Shown here: positions 36,721 through 45,878 of the stretch, in pieces
Layout of the letters: every line of letters starts with the position of its first letter
Position numbering within the stretch: position 1 is the stretch's first letter
From: Novosphingobium sp. Fuku2-ISO-50
GTDB lineage: Bacteria; Pseudomonadota; Alphaproteobacteria; Sphingomonadales; Sphingomonadaceae
Direction: 5' to 3'
Assembly: GCF_001519055.1 (NCBI RefSeq)
Contig: NZ_KQ954285.1
Coordinates: 186,001-250,000, forward strand
DNA: 64,000 nucleotides
The notes under the pieces: model-generated
Seen by the model: the letters and a program-made list of their open reading frames with translations, nothing else
What the model was told of the DNA's origin: nothing
Database searches by the model: none
Made by a program: the position numbers and the translations under genes

Positions 36721-36752
36721 GCAAGGAAAGCCCCCGTGCCGCGCACGAGGGC
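36721..36752 (-). terminator. Probable terminator downstream of lipoprotein gene
   Basis: Nine pairs and one mismatch form a stem (36731-36739 with 36743-36751) around a three-base loop, followed on the minus strand by TTTCCTT. It would separate the lipoprotein gene from argS, whose start is 41 bp further on. Confidence 0.5.
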
Positions 36753-36798
36753 CCCAATTGGATCGGGACCGGCGCCATTCCGCCGATCGCAGACGCGC

Positions 36799-37482
36799 TC
36801 ATCGGGTGGCGTTGTAGGCCAGTTGCCGGTCGGTCAGCTGAAACCCGATCAGCACTTCGAACGTCGCCTTGGCCAGCGCCGCCTTGACTTCGGGCAGCGA
36901 CAGCGGATCGACCGCCGCGTCGGCATCGCCCGCCTTGCGCTTGCGCGTCAGGCGCGCACGGATCGGCGCGGGCAGCGAGGCTTCGTCGCGGCTGACCAGA
37001 GTCGTCGCCGTACCGTGTGCCACCGCGCGGGCCTGCCCATCGGCAAAATCGACCCCGACGGTCGCGACGTGCTTGGCGACAATCGACGTGCCGGCGCGCT
37101 GGACCACCGAGAAATAGGGAAAATCGATATGACGCGCGCCATGCGTATCGGTGCGCCGGGCCACCACGTCGAAATCGACATGCGTCGTCAATTGCGGCAG
37201 GCGCATGACGTCGTTGCAGTGGCTGCGCAAATTGGTGATCACGGCGACCGTGTCGATCGCCCTGGCATCGGCGCGGCCGGGGGCCATCACGGTGACATCG
37301 CCGGTCATCTCGGGAATTTCGACGATCGGGCACGGGCTGCGCAGCGCGGTCACGCCGACGGTATCGTCGACCACCAGTTCGCCATGATTCTTGGAACAAC
37401 CGGCCAGCGCCAGCATCGATACCATGAGGGGCAGCGAAACAAGCGCGCCGTTCCGGGCAAGTCGGGGAAGTTTGGCGAACAT
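36799..37482 (-). CDS. Conserved lipoprotein of unknown function
   Basis: The 227-residue product has a lipoprotein signal peptide with lipobox LALAGC near residue 30. The mature part resembles no family I can name: it contains paired cysteines (SPCPIVEIPE and LRSHCNDVM), a FDVVARRTDTHGARHIDFPYF stretch that looks like beta strands, and a Lys/Arg-rich segment (RLTRKRKAGDAD). ATG 37482 is preferred over a TTG four codons upstream. It diverges from ispH and stands alone ahead of argS. It should sit in the outer or inner membrane facing the periplasm. Confidence 0.8.
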   Translation of the reverse strand: MFAKLPRLARNGALVSLPLMVSMLALAGCSKNHGELVVDDTVGVTALRSPCPIVEIPEMTGDVTVMAPGRADARAIDTVAVITNLRSHCNDVMRLPQLTTHVDFDVVARRTDTHGARHIDFPYFSVVQRAGTSIVAKHVATVGVDFADGQARAVAHGTATTLVSRDEASLPAPIRARLTRKRKAGDADAAVDPLSLPEVKAALAKATFEVLIGFQLTDRQLAYNATR

Positions 37483-37591
37483 CGGGGCGCGCAATCCTTA
37501 GGGCTTGTCTATCGTCGTATCGGGCTTCGTATCGGGCGGACGCCGCGCGCCTGCCGCCCCCTCTCTAGCCAGCCCCGTCGCTTTGGGCAAT

Positions 37592-37633
37592 GACAGGTTG
37601 CGGTGGCGACAGGTTGCGGCCGGGGACAGGTTG
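37592..37633. repeat. Three direct repeats upstream of ispH
   Basis: GACAGGTTG occurs at 37592, 37608 and 37625, with starts 16 and 17 bp apart, 48-89 bp before the ispH start codon. They may be regulator sites or the trace of a tandem duplication; the flanking bases GCGG are shared by the first two copies. Confidence 0.6.
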
Positions 37634-37680
37634 AGATCGGCATTTGTGAGACGCCCCCACCGCTGCTAAGGGCCTTGCTC

Positions 37681-38667
37681 ATGACCCATCATCCGGCACA
37701 GGACGCCATCGCGTCGACCCAACCGTTGCACGTGCTGATCGCGGCGCCGCGCGGTTTTTGCGCAGGCGTCGACCGCGCGATCGAAATCGTCGAGCGGGCC
37801 ATCACCCGCTATGGCGCGCCGGTCTATGTCCGCCACGAAATCGTCCATAACCGCTATGTCGTCGACGGGCTGAAAGCCAAGGGCGCGGTCTTTGTCGAAG
37901 AACTGGACAACGTGCCCGATGGCGCGCCGGTCGTGTTTTCCGCGCATGGCGTGCCCAAAAGCGTGCCCGCCGATGCCACCGCGCGCGGGCTCGACTGGCT
38001 TGATGCGACGTGCCCCCTGGTCAGCAAGGTCCATCGTCAGGCCGAACGGCAGGTCGAGGCGGGGCGCCACATCCTGTTCATCGGTCATCGCGGCCATCCC
38101 GAAGTGATCGGCACGATGGGCCAGGTGGCGCAAGGCGACATTTCGCTCGTCGAAACCGTCGAGGATGTCGCCACGCTCGACCTGCCTGCGGATCTGCCGC
38201 TGGCCTATCTGACGCAGACGACGCTTTCGGTCGACGATACCGCCGCGATCATTGCCGCGTTGAAAGTCCGCTATCCGGGCATCGTCGGCCCGCGTGCCGA
38301 AGACATCTGCTATGCCACCTCGAACCGCCAGGCTGCGGTCAAGGCCATTGCCGAAGCCTGCGACCTGATCCTGGTGATCGGCGCGCCCAACAGTTCCAAT
38401 TCGCTGCGGCTGGTCGAAGTGGCCCAGCGCGGCGGCGCACGCGGCCAGTTGATTCAGCGCGCCGACGAAATCACCGCCGACTGGCTCGACGGCGTGACCA
38501 CGATCGGGGTGACCGCCGGCGCCTCCGCGCCCGAAGCGCTCGTGCGCGAAGTGATCGATCGGCTGGCGCAGTTTCGCGCCATCACCACCGAAACCGTGAC
38601 CACCGCCGAAGAACACATGGTGTTCAAGCTTCCCAGGCAGTTGCTCGACAGCATGCCGGTCGAGTGA
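37681..38667 (+). CDS. ispH: 4-hydroxy-3-methylbut-2-enyl diphosphate reductase
   Basis: IspH performs the last step of the MEP isoprenoid pathway, making IPP and DMAPP with a [4Fe-4S] cluster. The 328-residue product has the three cluster cysteines in context: C27 in [11 protein letters not shown]111 in [11 protein letters not shown] and C210 in [11 protein letters not shown], plus the conserved EIVHN, SAHGV and [14 protein letters not shown] 37681 is used; the longer open frame covers the direct repeats upstream. It begins the ispH-thrB-rnhA operon. Confidence 0.97.
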   Translation: MTHHPAQDAIASTQPLHVLIAAPRGFCAGVDRAIEIVERAITRYGAPVYVRHEIVHNRYVVDGLKAKGAVFVEELDNVPDGAPVVFSAHGVPKSVPADATARGLDWLDATCPLVSKVHRQAERQVEAGRHILFIGHRGHPEVIGTMGQVAQGDISLVETVEDVATLDLPADLPLAYLTQTTLSVDDTAAIIAALKVRYPGIVGPRAEDICYATSNRQAAVKAIAEACDLILVIGAPNSSNSLRLVEVAQRGGARGQLIQRADEITADWLDGVTTIGVTAGASAPEALVREVIDRLAQFRAITTETVTTAEEHMVFKLPRQLLDSMPVE

Positions 38668-38679
38668 AAGCGGACGACA

Positions 38680-39651
38680 ATGGCAGTCTATACCCACCTC
38701 GGCGCAGAGGCGATGGCCGCGCTGATCGCGAACTATGACGTCGGCACGCTGGTCAGCGCCAAAGGCATTGCCGAGGGCGTTTCGAACAGCAACTGGCTGA
38801 TCGAGACCACCGGCCGCGACGGGACCGGCGCGCGCTATATCCTGACGATGTACGAATTCCGCATCGACATCGTCGAATTGCCCTATTTCCTGTCATTGCT
38901 CGATCACTTGTCGGCCAACGGCTGCCCGGTGCCGCGCACGATCCATGATCGCGACGGCGCGCTGTACCGCCGGATCGGCGACAAGGCCGTGGCGCTGATC
39001 GAATTTCTGCCGGGCGTTTCGGTCAGCGTGCCGACCCCCGGCCAGGCGCGCGCGGTCGGCGGCGAGCTGGCCCATCTGCATCAGGCAGCGGCCGATTTTC
39101 CCGCGACGCGCGCCAACGGCATGGGCATCGCCGAATGGCGCCGCCTCGCAGAGGCCTGCGGCGAGACCGGGCTGGCTGCGATCGATCCCGCGTTCGCGCG
39201 GCTGGTTGCCGAGGAATTGCCCCGCCTTGCCAAAGCCTGGCCGACCGATTTGCCGCAAGGGGTGATCCATGCCGACCTGTTTCCCGACAATGTGCTGGTG
39301 CTTGGCGACACGATCACCGGCCTGATCGATTTCTATTTCGCCTGCAACGACATCACCGCCTATGATCTTGCCGTGACGCATCTCGCCTGGTGCTGGGACA
39401 CGGTCGACGGCACGTTTCGCGAAGACCTGTCGCGCGCGATGATCGAAGGCTATGAAGCGGTGCGTCCGCTGTCCGCCGCCGAACGCGCCGCGCTGCCGCT
39501 TCTGGCGCAAGGGGCGGCGATGCGCTTCATGATGAGCCGCGCCTATGACTGGATCAACACGCCGGCCGATGCGCTGGTCACGCGCAAGGATCCCTTGCCG
39601 CTGGCCCATCGGCTCACGTTCTATCGCGACAACACGGGACTTTTTGATTGA
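38680..39651 (+). CDS. thrB: Homoserine kinase, APH-fold (ThrB type II)
   Basis: The enzyme phosphorylates homoserine for threonine synthesis. The 323-residue product belongs to the aminoglycoside-phosphotransferase-like ThrB of many alphaproteobacteria, not the GHMP kinase type: [10 protein letters not shown] near the ATP-binding region, the catalytic HADLFPDN (197-204) and metal-binding [10 protein letters not shown]. It is 12 bp after ispH and its TGA stop overlaps the TTG start of rnhA. The ispH-thrB-rnhA order is known in related genomes. Confidence 0.94.
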   Translation: MAVYTHLGAEAMAALIANYDVGTLVSAKGIAEGVSNSNWLIETTGRDGTGARYILTMYEFRIDIVELPYFLSLLDHLSANGCPVPRTIHDRDGALYRRIGDKAVALIEFLPGVSVSVPTPGQARAVGGELAHLHQAAADFPATRANGMGIAEWRRLAEACGETGLAAIDPAFARLVAEELPRLAKAWPTDLPQGVIHADLFPDNVLVLGDTITGLIDFYFACNDITAYDLAVTHLAWCWDTVDGTFREDLSRAMIEGYEAVRPLSAAERAALPLLAQGAAMRFMMSRAYDWINTPADALVTRKDPLPLAHRLTFYRDNTGLFD

Positions 39652-40079
39652 AAACGATTGAGATTTTTACCGACGGTGCATGCAAGGGCAATCCGGGCAA
39701 AGGCGGCTGGGGCGCATTGTTGCGCGCTGGAGCTACCGAAAAGGAGCTGTCCGGCTCTGACCCGGCGACCACCAACAACCGCATGGAAATGACGGCCGTG
39801 CTGCGCGCGCTTCAGGCGCTGCGCGAACCGTGCGCGGTAAAACTGCACACCGACAGCCGCTATGTCATCGACGGCATGACCAAATGGATGTTCGGCTGGG
39901 TCAAAAAGGGCTGGAAGACCGCCGACAACAAGCCGGTCAAGAACGAAGACTTGTGGCGCGCGCTGGTCGAAGCCGCGCGACCGCACAAAGTCGAATGGAT
40001 CTGGGTCAAGGGTCACGACGGCCACGTCGAAAACGAGCGCGTCGACAAACTCGCCAGCGACGCGGCCAAGGCGGCCTGA
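39648..40079 (+). CDS. rnhA: Ribonuclease HI
   Basis: RNase HI cuts the RNA strand of RNA-DNA hybrids. The 143-residue product carries the full catalytic set: D9 in [12 protein letters not shown]47 in NNRMEMTA, D69 in HTDSRYV and H123/D133 in [12 protein letters not shown], plus the basic handle region [11 protein letters not shown]. The start is TTG at 39648-39650 in a TTGA overlap with the thrB stop; no ATG is available before the first catalytic residue. The overlap suggests re-initiation. Confidence 0.95.
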   Translation: MKTIEIFTDGACKGNPGKGGWGALLRAGATEKELSGSDPATTNNRMEMTAVLRALQALREPCAVKLHTDSRYVIDGMTKWMFGWVKKGWKTADNKPVKNEDLWRALVEAARPHKVEWIWVKGHDGHVENERVDKLASDAAKAA

Positions 40080-40086
40080 CCCGCCG

Positions 40087-41217
40087 CTAAAACCGGCCCG
40101 GCGCATACCGTTCGGCGTCAAGCGTCTCGGTCATCGCGTCGCGGCCAAGGCCAAGCACCAGTTGCGCCCCCAGCCGCGCCGCCGCCGGCGCGGTCTGGAT
40201 GCCGAATCCGCCCTGCCCGGCGAACCAGAAAAAGCCGGGCACCTGCGCATCGAAGCCATAGACCGGCAGACGATCGGGCGAAAAACTGCGCAATCCCGCC
40301 CAGCGCCGTTCGAGCGCGGCAATGCGCCAGTCGAGCACATGCTCCATGCGATCGACGGCAATCGCCACATCGATCTCTTCGGGCGCGACATCATGCGCGA
40401 CATCGGGGGTTTCGTCGTGGGGCGAGACCAGCAGGCGCCCGCTCTGCGGCTTGAAATAGAAATCCTCGTCGATCCCGAATGTCAGCGGCATGTCCGCGGG
40501 CGGCAAGGGATCGGTGCGCAATTGCACGATCGTGCGGCGCAAGGGGGTAATGCCGCGCGGCGCAGCGCCCGCCAGCGCGGCCACCCCGTCGGCCCAGGCG
40601 CCTGCGGCATTGACGATGATCGCGCCGCGCACGCTCCCGCCCGGCCAGGCCAATTGCCAACCGGCGCCGTCGCGCGCAATCGTCTCGATCCGCGCACGGA
40701 CCTTGAGCACGCTGCCCGATCGCCGCGCCAGCGCCAGATAATACTGATGCAACCCGGCGACATCGATGTCCGCGCCGCGCGCCTCATACGCGCCAAAGCA
40801 CCATTCCGGTCGCAAGCCCGGCACTTGCGCGGCAATCTGCGCCCGATCCATCAGCCGGACATCAACGCCGAGCGCGGCAAAGCGATCGACAAATCCCTCG
40901 ATTCGTTCCCGATCTTCGGCCCGACCGATCGTCAGCCCGGCGCGGGGGGCAAGAAATCCACCCTCGGCAAGGAACGCGCCCGACGCCAGAGTCAGCGGAA
41001 CGACGCCCGGCCCGCCATAGCTTTCCTCCCAGAACGCCGCCGAGCGCCCGGTCGTGTGATAGCCGGGGGCATCCTCGGCTTCGACCATCAGCACGCGAGC
41101 CCTGCCCGTGCTCGCACATTCGGCGGCAAGGCTGGCCCCGGCCATGCCCGCCCCGACAATGACGATGTCGAACGGCGAATCGAGGTCTTGCGGCGCGGCA
41201 ACGGGAATGTCGGTCAT
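40087..41217 (-). CDS. FAD-dependent amino acid oxidase/dehydrogenase (DAO family)
   Basis: The 376-residue flavoprotein has an N-terminal dinucleotide fold IVIVGAGMAGASLA (G22-G27), a VMVEAE-type acidic end of strand two, and a C-terminal FAD block GLRSFSPDRLPVYG ... FFWFAGQGGFGIQTAP. This is the pattern of glycine/D-amino acid oxidase relatives such as sarcosine oxidase beta and D-amino acid dehydrogenases. It sits between convergent rnhA and the alpha/beta hydrolase gene. The electron acceptor and substrate are not deducible. Confidence 0.88.
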   Translation of the reverse strand: MTDIPVAAPQDLDSPFDIVIVGAGMAGASLAAECASTGRARVLMVEAEDAPGYHTTGRSAAFWEESYGGPGVVPLTLASGAFLAEGGFLAPRAGLTIGRAEDRERIEGFVDRFAALGVDVRLMDRAQIAAQVPGLRPEWCFGAYEARGADIDVAGLHQYYLALARRSGSVLKVRARIETIARDGAGWQLAWPGGSVRGAIIVNAAGAWADGVAALAGAAPRGITPLRRTIVQLRTDPLPPADMPLTFGIDEDFYFKPQSGRLLVSPHDETPDVAHDVAPEEIDVAIAVDRMEHVLDWRIAALERRWAGLRSFSPDRLPVYGFDAQVPGFFWFAGQGGFGIQTAPAAARLGAQLVLGLGRDAMTETLDAERYAPGRF

Positions 41218-41233
41218 GAATTCGGGTCTCAGG

Positions 41234-42220
41234 TCAGGAAGGGAAACGGGGTGGCGCTACGCGATCGAGGAAACAATCGATCTGTGCAAGCACGCGCTCG
41301 CGCACCGGATCGGCCTCGCGCAGCAATTCGTGGGCAGCTTCGCGACCGAATTCGACCAGTTCGCCATGCGGCAGCCTGGCCACCGCGCGGGCAGTCGCCG
41401 GCCATGATACCAGCGCATCATGGCGCGCCGCCAACGTCAAAACCGGCACGTCGATCGATTCGATCAGGCCGGGCTCGGCCAGTCGCATTACCGATTCGCT
41501 GGCCTTGCGCACCCAGTCCCAGCTTGCCGGGCCCAGATCCAGTTCCGGCCTGTGCTCGCGCCACCACGCTTCGTCGGCATAGCGGTCGGCATCGTGTGTC
41601 AACGACAGGCCACGCTTGGCAGCGCTGTCGCCGGGGCGCTCGCCATCTTTCCACGCCGGGCGCGCGCCATCACCAATTCGGCACATGAACCGCGCGAATG
41701 CCGGTTGCAGCCGTTCGGGAACGGGGGTCACGAAACCCAGCATCGGCGCGCTCAGCACGAGTGCATCGGGGCGCACTTTTGCCTCGGCCACGGCGCGCAG
41801 GGCAAGGTGCCCGCCCATCGAATGCCCGACCAACACGCGCGGCCCCGGGCTGGCTGCGGCCCAGGTCGCCCAGAAATCGGCCAAATCATTGACCCATGTG
41901 GCAAAATCGCGCGTTCCGCCGATCCTGGCATCGCGATGATAGCGCCCCGATCCGGCCTGCCAGCGCCAGTCCAGCGCTGTCACGCGCCAACCCTGGCGGT
42001 GCCAGCCGTCAAGCGTTTCGAGATATTTCTCGTAGAAATCCGCGCGTCCGGGGAGGAACAGCAAGGAGCCGCGCGGCGCCTCGTCATCACGCTGCCGACC
42101 GGACCAGTCGATGCGACGGATGGCAAACCGATCCGGCGCGCGCCACACCGATTCCAGCGCATGATCCGGGATGGCGCGGCGCACCGTTTCCGGGGCCTTG
42201 GGATGGGGGGTATCCGCCAA
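41234..42220 (-). CDS. Alpha/beta hydrolase (lysophospholipase-like)
   Basis: A 328-residue serine hydrolase with the nucleophile elbow VGHSMGGHLA (S134), an oxyanion-side LLFLPGRADFYEKY, and LTLAARHDALVSW supplying the acid and AAHELLRE the histidine. It resembles lysophospholipase L2/monoacylglycerol lipase-type proteins. The frame extends to an ATG at 42310, but that would start inside the divergent cpaA; I prefer TTG 42220 (LADTPHPKAP), preceded by an AGAGG site. It may form a pair with the FAD oxidase 16 bp downstream. Substrate unknown. Confidence 0.82.
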   Translation of the reverse strand: MADTPHPKAPETVRRAIPDHALESVWRAPDRFAIRRIDWSGRQRDDEAPRGSLLFLPGRADFYEKYLETLDGWHRQGWRVTALDWRWQAGSGRYHRDARIGGTRDFATWVNDLADFWATWAAASPGPRVLVGHSMGGHLALRAVAEAKVRPDALVLSAPMLGFVTPVPERLQPAFARFMCRIGDGARPAWKDGERPGDSAAKRGLSLTHDADRYADEAWWREHRPELDLGPASWDWVRKASESVMRLAEPGLIESIDVPVLTLAARHDALVSWPATARAVARLPHGELVEFGREAAHELLREADPVRERVLAQIDCFLDRVAPPRFPS

Positions 42221-42233
42221 TGCCTGCCTCTTC

Positions 42234-42257
42234 GCCGAAATCCGCGCCGAAATCCGC
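42234..42257. repeat. 12-bp tandem repeat upstream of the alpha/beta hydrolase
   Basis: GCCGAAATCCGC occurs twice without a spacer in the short divergent gap between the hydrolase and cpaA. It is a simple duplication; no regulator is suggested. Confidence 0.7.
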
Positions 42258-42308
42258 GACGGATGTTGGTTACCGTTTAGTAAGTGATTGTCCCGCATAA
42301 GACCCGTC

Positions 42309-42896
42309 ATGCAGGGAACATGGATCGTTTACGGACTGGTGGGGGCCTTGGCAATCGCGCTGCTGGTTGCCGCATTCACCGACATCCGCCGCCGCCAGAT
42401 CGACAACTGGCTCAACGCCGCAATTGCGTTGGGCGCACCGCTGTTCTGGTGGGCAACGGGACTGTCGTTATGGCCGGGAATGGTCATGCAGGTCGGTCTT
42501 GCGCTGGCAACCTTTATGGTGCTGGCCGGCCTGTTCGCGATCCGCGCCATGGGGGGCGGCGATGTCAAGCTTTTGACCGCGCTGGCACTGTGGCTTCCGG
42601 CGGTTCTGTTCCTTCGCCTGTTGTTGGTCATGGCCATCGCGGGCGGCGTGCTGACCGTGGTGCTGGGCATGTGGCACGTGACGCGCCGCCAGACCGGTCG
42701 GCTGAAAATTCCTTATGGGGTGGCGATCGCGCTGGCGGGTCTGTGGACACTGGCCAGCGCCGACGTTGCCCACTGGCACGATGGGATCGCCTGGGGCACC
42801 CCCAATCCGGGGCCCAATCCGGGGCAGGCCCATGTCGTGTTCCATGGTCAGGGCCCCGCTGCGCAGCCGTTGCTGCGGCCCGGGCGCGGCCAATAG
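42309..42896 (+). CDS. cpaA: Prepilin peptidase CpaA/TadV
   Basis: CpaA cleaves the leader of Flp-type prepilins and pseudopilins in the inner membrane. The 195-residue A24-family aspartic protease has multiple TM helices and both catalytic aspartates, D25 in AAFTDIRRRQIDNWLN and D85 in MGGGDVKLLT. The C-terminal 40 residues are hydrophilic with a small PNPGPNPG repeat. ATG 42309 is taken; an in-frame TTG at 42288 is weaker. First gene of the Tad locus. No flp prepilin gene occurs nearby, so its substrate is encoded elsewhere. Confidence 0.92.
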   Translation: MQGTWIVYGLVGALAIALLVAAFTDIRRRQIDNWLNAAIALGAPLFWWATGLSLWPGMVMQVGLALATFMVLAGLFAIRAMGGGDVKLLTALALWLPAVLFLRLLLVMAIAGGVLTVVLGMWHVTRRQTGRLKIPYGVAIALAGLWTLASADVAHWHDGIAWGTPNPGPNPGQAHVVFHGQGPAAQPLLRPGRGQ

Positions 42897-43033
42897 CCAT
42901 GCAGATACAACCGTCTGGCCGGTGCAAAACCGTCCGTAACGGCACGATACACGCGGCAACGCACGACTAGGCCAATCTTAACCAATTTGGCCGATTGATA
43001 GCAGGTTCGGATTAAGGGCGGGATACGAGAGCC

Positions 43034-44098
43034 ATGGACAGGAAGAAGCTGTTTTTGCTGGTCGGAGCCTTGTTCGTGGCTCTAGCCACGAGCCTGCTCG
43101 CACGGGCCTTGCTGATCGGCGGCAGTGCGCCGCAGGCAGCGGCTGCGGCCAAATTGATGGAAGGCCCCAAAGTTCTGGTGGCCCAGCGGGCTTTGCCGGT
43201 GGGCACGATCATCACAGCGGATTCGGTGTCCTTTCAGCCCTGGCCCAAGGATCTCGTGCAGGACGCCTATTTCCTGCAGGACAAGATCGACATGGCCAAG
43301 CTGCTTGGCACGGTCGTCAAGAACCCGATCACTGCGGGCCAGCCGGTAACGACCGGTTCGCTGGTTGCGCCCGGCGACCGCGGCTTTCTCGCCGCCGCGC
43401 TCGGGCCCGGCATGCGCGCCGTCACCATTCCGGTCAGCAGCCGCACCGGCGTTGCCGGGTTTGTCTTCCCCGGCGACCATGTCGATCTGCTCTTGACCCA
43501 GTCGGTCAAGGGTGAAGGCGAAAGCCAGCCGCTGCGCGCGACCGAAACGATCCTCAAGAATTTGCGCGTGCTGGCAACCGACCAGTCGACCGATCAGGAA
43601 ACTGTCGACGGGCACACCCGCGTCAAGGGTTTCAGTCTGGTGACCGTGGAAACCACGCCCAAGATTGCCGAGGAACTGTCGGTTGCCGAATCGATCGGCA
43701 CGATCAGCCTCTCGCTGCGCTCGATCGCCGACAATTCGGCCGAACTCGAACAGGCCGTCGCCTCGGGCCAGGTCAAAGTGCCCAACGGCGCGAGCAAGCA
43801 GGAAGAAGATCGCCTGCTCAAGGCCGCGATCACCAAGCCTGTCGACAAGAACACCAGCTTTGTCACCGGTGGCGACGTATCGCGGTTCCAGCGCAAGACG
43901 ATGCCTTCGGCCAATGCGATCAACGGCGTCAATGAAAACGTTCATGCCGTGACGGGTGCGCCGACGCCGGGCGCGCCTGCCGGGATCGCGGTTCACCATG
44001 GCCAATCGGTGCGCATCACCCGCGGCAAGGAAACGGTCGAGGTACCGGTTGCGCCGATGCCCCGGATCGTGCCGATCGGCCCGATGGGAGTGTTCTGA
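43034..44098 (+). CDS. cpaB: Flp pilus assembly protein CpaB/RcpC
   Basis: CpaB is a periplasmic component thought to link the Tad secretin to the pilus machinery. The 354-residue product has an N-terminal anchor (KLFLLVGALFVALATSLLA), the SAF domain (VLVAQRALPVGTIITADSV ... GQPVTTGSLVAPGDRGFLA) and the RcpC core (AVTIPVSSRTGVAGFVFPGD, HVDLLLTQ). A Gly/Pro/Ile tail ends the protein. A 137-bp gap precedes it, the probable promoter region for the cpaB-tadC genes. Confidence 0.93.
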   Translation: MDRKKLFLLVGALFVALATSLLARALLIGGSAPQAAAAAKLMEGPKVLVAQRALPVGTIITADSVSFQPWPKDLVQDAYFLQDKIDMAKLLGTVVKNPITAGQPVTTGSLVAPGDRGFLAAALGPGMRAVTIPVSSRTGVAGFVFPGDHVDLLLTQSVKGEGESQPLRATETILKNLRVLATDQSTDQETVDGHTRVKGFSLVTVETTPKIAEELSVAESIGTISLSLRSIADNSAELEQAVASGQVKVPNGASKQEEDRLLKAAITKPVDKNTSFVTGGDVSRFQRKTMPSANAINGVNENVHAVTGAPTPGAPAGIAVHHGQSVRITRGKETVEVPVAPMPRIVPIGPMGVF

Positions 44099-44190
44099 TC
44101 ATGCATCGCCGCACCTGTCCGATCAGCCTCAAGGGGCCCGCCATCCCGGCTGTTACCGACGCGAACGACATCCGCGCGAAAGGCAAGACG

Positions 44191-45864
44191 ATGAAACTGC
44201 GTTTCGTATCTTCGGCGCTGAGCGTGGCGGTGATCGCCGCCCTGCCGGCGCTTGTCGCCCCGCTGGCGGCAAAACCGCTGCACGCGAAGCCCCATGGTCT
44301 GCCCCAGCGGCACGCCAATGCCACGCCGCCCATGCTGCTCGGCACACCGGGCGTCACCGCCCCGGCCCGTTCGCTGGCGCTCGGCATCGGTCGCGGCGAA
44401 CTGGTCACCCTGCCCGCCACGATGTCGGACGTGTTTGTCGCCAATGACACCATCGCCGATGTTCAGGTCAAATCGGGCAATCAGCTCTATGTCTTTGGCA
44501 AGGCAGGCGGCGAAACCACCATCTATGCCAGCAATTCGCGCGGCGAAATCGTGTGGTCGGCCAATATCCGGGTCGGCAACAATCTCGACAGCATCGACCA
44601 GATGCTGCACCTTGCCATGCCCGATGCGCATATCGCCACGGCGACGATGAACAACACCGTGCTGCTGACCGGCACGGTCGCCGCGCCCGAAGATGCCGCC
44701 GAAGCAGAACGTCTGGTCAAAGCCTTCGTCGGCGAAAAAACCAATGTGATCAGCCGGCTGAAAATGGCGACCCCGCTGCAGGTCAACCTGAGCGTCAAGA
44801 TCGCCGAAGTCAGCCGCTCGCTGACCCGCAATATCAGCTCGAACCTGTCCACCATCAACTCATCCAACGGGTTCCAGTACGGCATCGGTCAGGGCAGCAC
44901 TTCGACCTATTTCGCACCGGGCCAGCCGATGGGTGTCAACACCAGCGCGGTGACCACCACCTACACCAATCCGATTACCGGCGCAGTGACCACCACGCAG
45001 GGCACATCGGTCCCGGCCACAGGCACCGGCACCACGCTGGCAGCCGCAGGCCATCTGCTCGGGCTCGATCTGCTCGGTACGCTCAACCTTGGCGAAACGA
45101 TCGGTCTGGTCACGACGCTGGCCGAGCCCAATCTGACCGCGCTGTCGGGCGAAACCGCCGAATTTCTGGCAGGCGGGGAATACCCTATTCCGATGAGCTC
45201 CGGCCTCGGCACGGTCTCGGTCGAATTCAAGAAATACGGGGTCAGCCTGTCCTATACGCCGACGGTGCTTGCCAACGGTCGGATCTCGCTGCGCGTGCGG
45301 CCCGAAGTGTCCGAACTGACGACCGAGGGCGCCGTGACGATCAGCGGATACTCGATCCCGGGGCTGTCTGTGCGCCGCGCGGAAACCACGGTCGAACTGG
45401 GCTCGGGACAAAGCTTCATGATTGCCGGGTTGCTCAAGAACACCAGCTCCAACACGATCACCAAGATGCCGGGCGCTGGCGACATACCGGTGCTCGGGTC
45501 GCTGTTCCGTTCGACCGCGTTCCAGAAGGGTGAGACCGAGCTGGTCATCGTGGTCACGCCGTACCTGGTCAATCCGGTCGAAGCGAACCAGATCCACTTG
45601 CCCACCGACGGCTTCAAGAGCGCGGACGCGGTGCAGCAATTGCTCGGCAATCAGGAAAGCGTCGACAGCAAGGGCGCGACCCGGCCCATGCCGACCGAAA
45701 AGCCGGCAACGCAATCCTCGACCCCGCCTGCCCCACCGGCAGACCGGCCGAAGATCGGCGCAGCCACACCCGACGCCGCCGACCCCGACGCCGCCAACAG
45801 GGCGCGCGCCAAGGGCAAGCGCGAGGCCAGCGCCGATGCGCAGCCCGGCTTCAGCATCCAGTGA
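44191..45864 (+). CDS. cpaC: Tad pilus secretin CpaC/RcpA
   Basis: CpaC forms the outer-membrane secretin channel of the Flp pilus. The product has a signal peptide (MKLRFVSSALSVAVIAALPA), an N-terminal pilus-secretin domain (VFVANDTIADVQVKSGNQLY), a BON-like segment (VLLTGTVAAPEDAAEAE) and the secretin C-domain (VTTLAEPNLTALSGETAEFLAGGEYPI ... GSGQSFMIAGLLK ... DIPVLGSLFRS). A Pro/Ala/Asp-rich tail follows. I start at ATG 44191 for its clean signal peptide; the upstream ATG 44101, 2 bp after cpaB, is the alternative. The GTG that overlaps its stop is a possible cpaD start. Confidence 0.92.
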   Translation: MKLRFVSSALSVAVIAALPALVAPLAAKPLHAKPHGLPQRHANATPPMLLGTPGVTAPARSLALGIGRGELVTLPATMSDVFVANDTIADVQVKSGNQLYVFGKAGGETTIYASNSRGEIVWSANIRVGNNLDSIDQMLHLAMPDAHIATATMNNTVLLTGTVAAPEDAAEAERLVKAFVGEKTNVISRLKMATPLQVNLSVKIAEVSRSLTRNISSNLSTINSSNGFQYGIGQGSTSTYFAPGQPMGVNTSAVTTTYTNPITGAVTTTQGTSVPATGTGTTLAAAGHLLGLDLLGTLNLGETIGLVTTLAEPNLTALSGETAEFLAGGEYPIPMSSGLGTVSVEFKKYGVSLSYTPTVLANGRISLRVRPEVSELTTEGAVTISGYSIPGLSVRRAETTVELGSGQSFMIAGLLKNTSSNTITKMPGAGDIPVLGSLFRSTAFQKGETELVIVVTPYLVNPVEANQIHLPTDGFKSADAVQQLLGNQESVDSKGATRPMPTEKPATQSSTPPAPPADRPKIGAATPDAADPDAANRARAKGKREASADAQPGFSIQ

Positions 45865-45878
45865 AAGGCGAAACCGTC

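Noticed and set aside
42221..42310. N-terminal extension of the alpha/beta hydrolase to ATG 42310
   Set aside because: It would overlap the start of divergent cpaA and add a repeat-encoded low-complexity leader; the TTG at 42220 has a better ribosome site.
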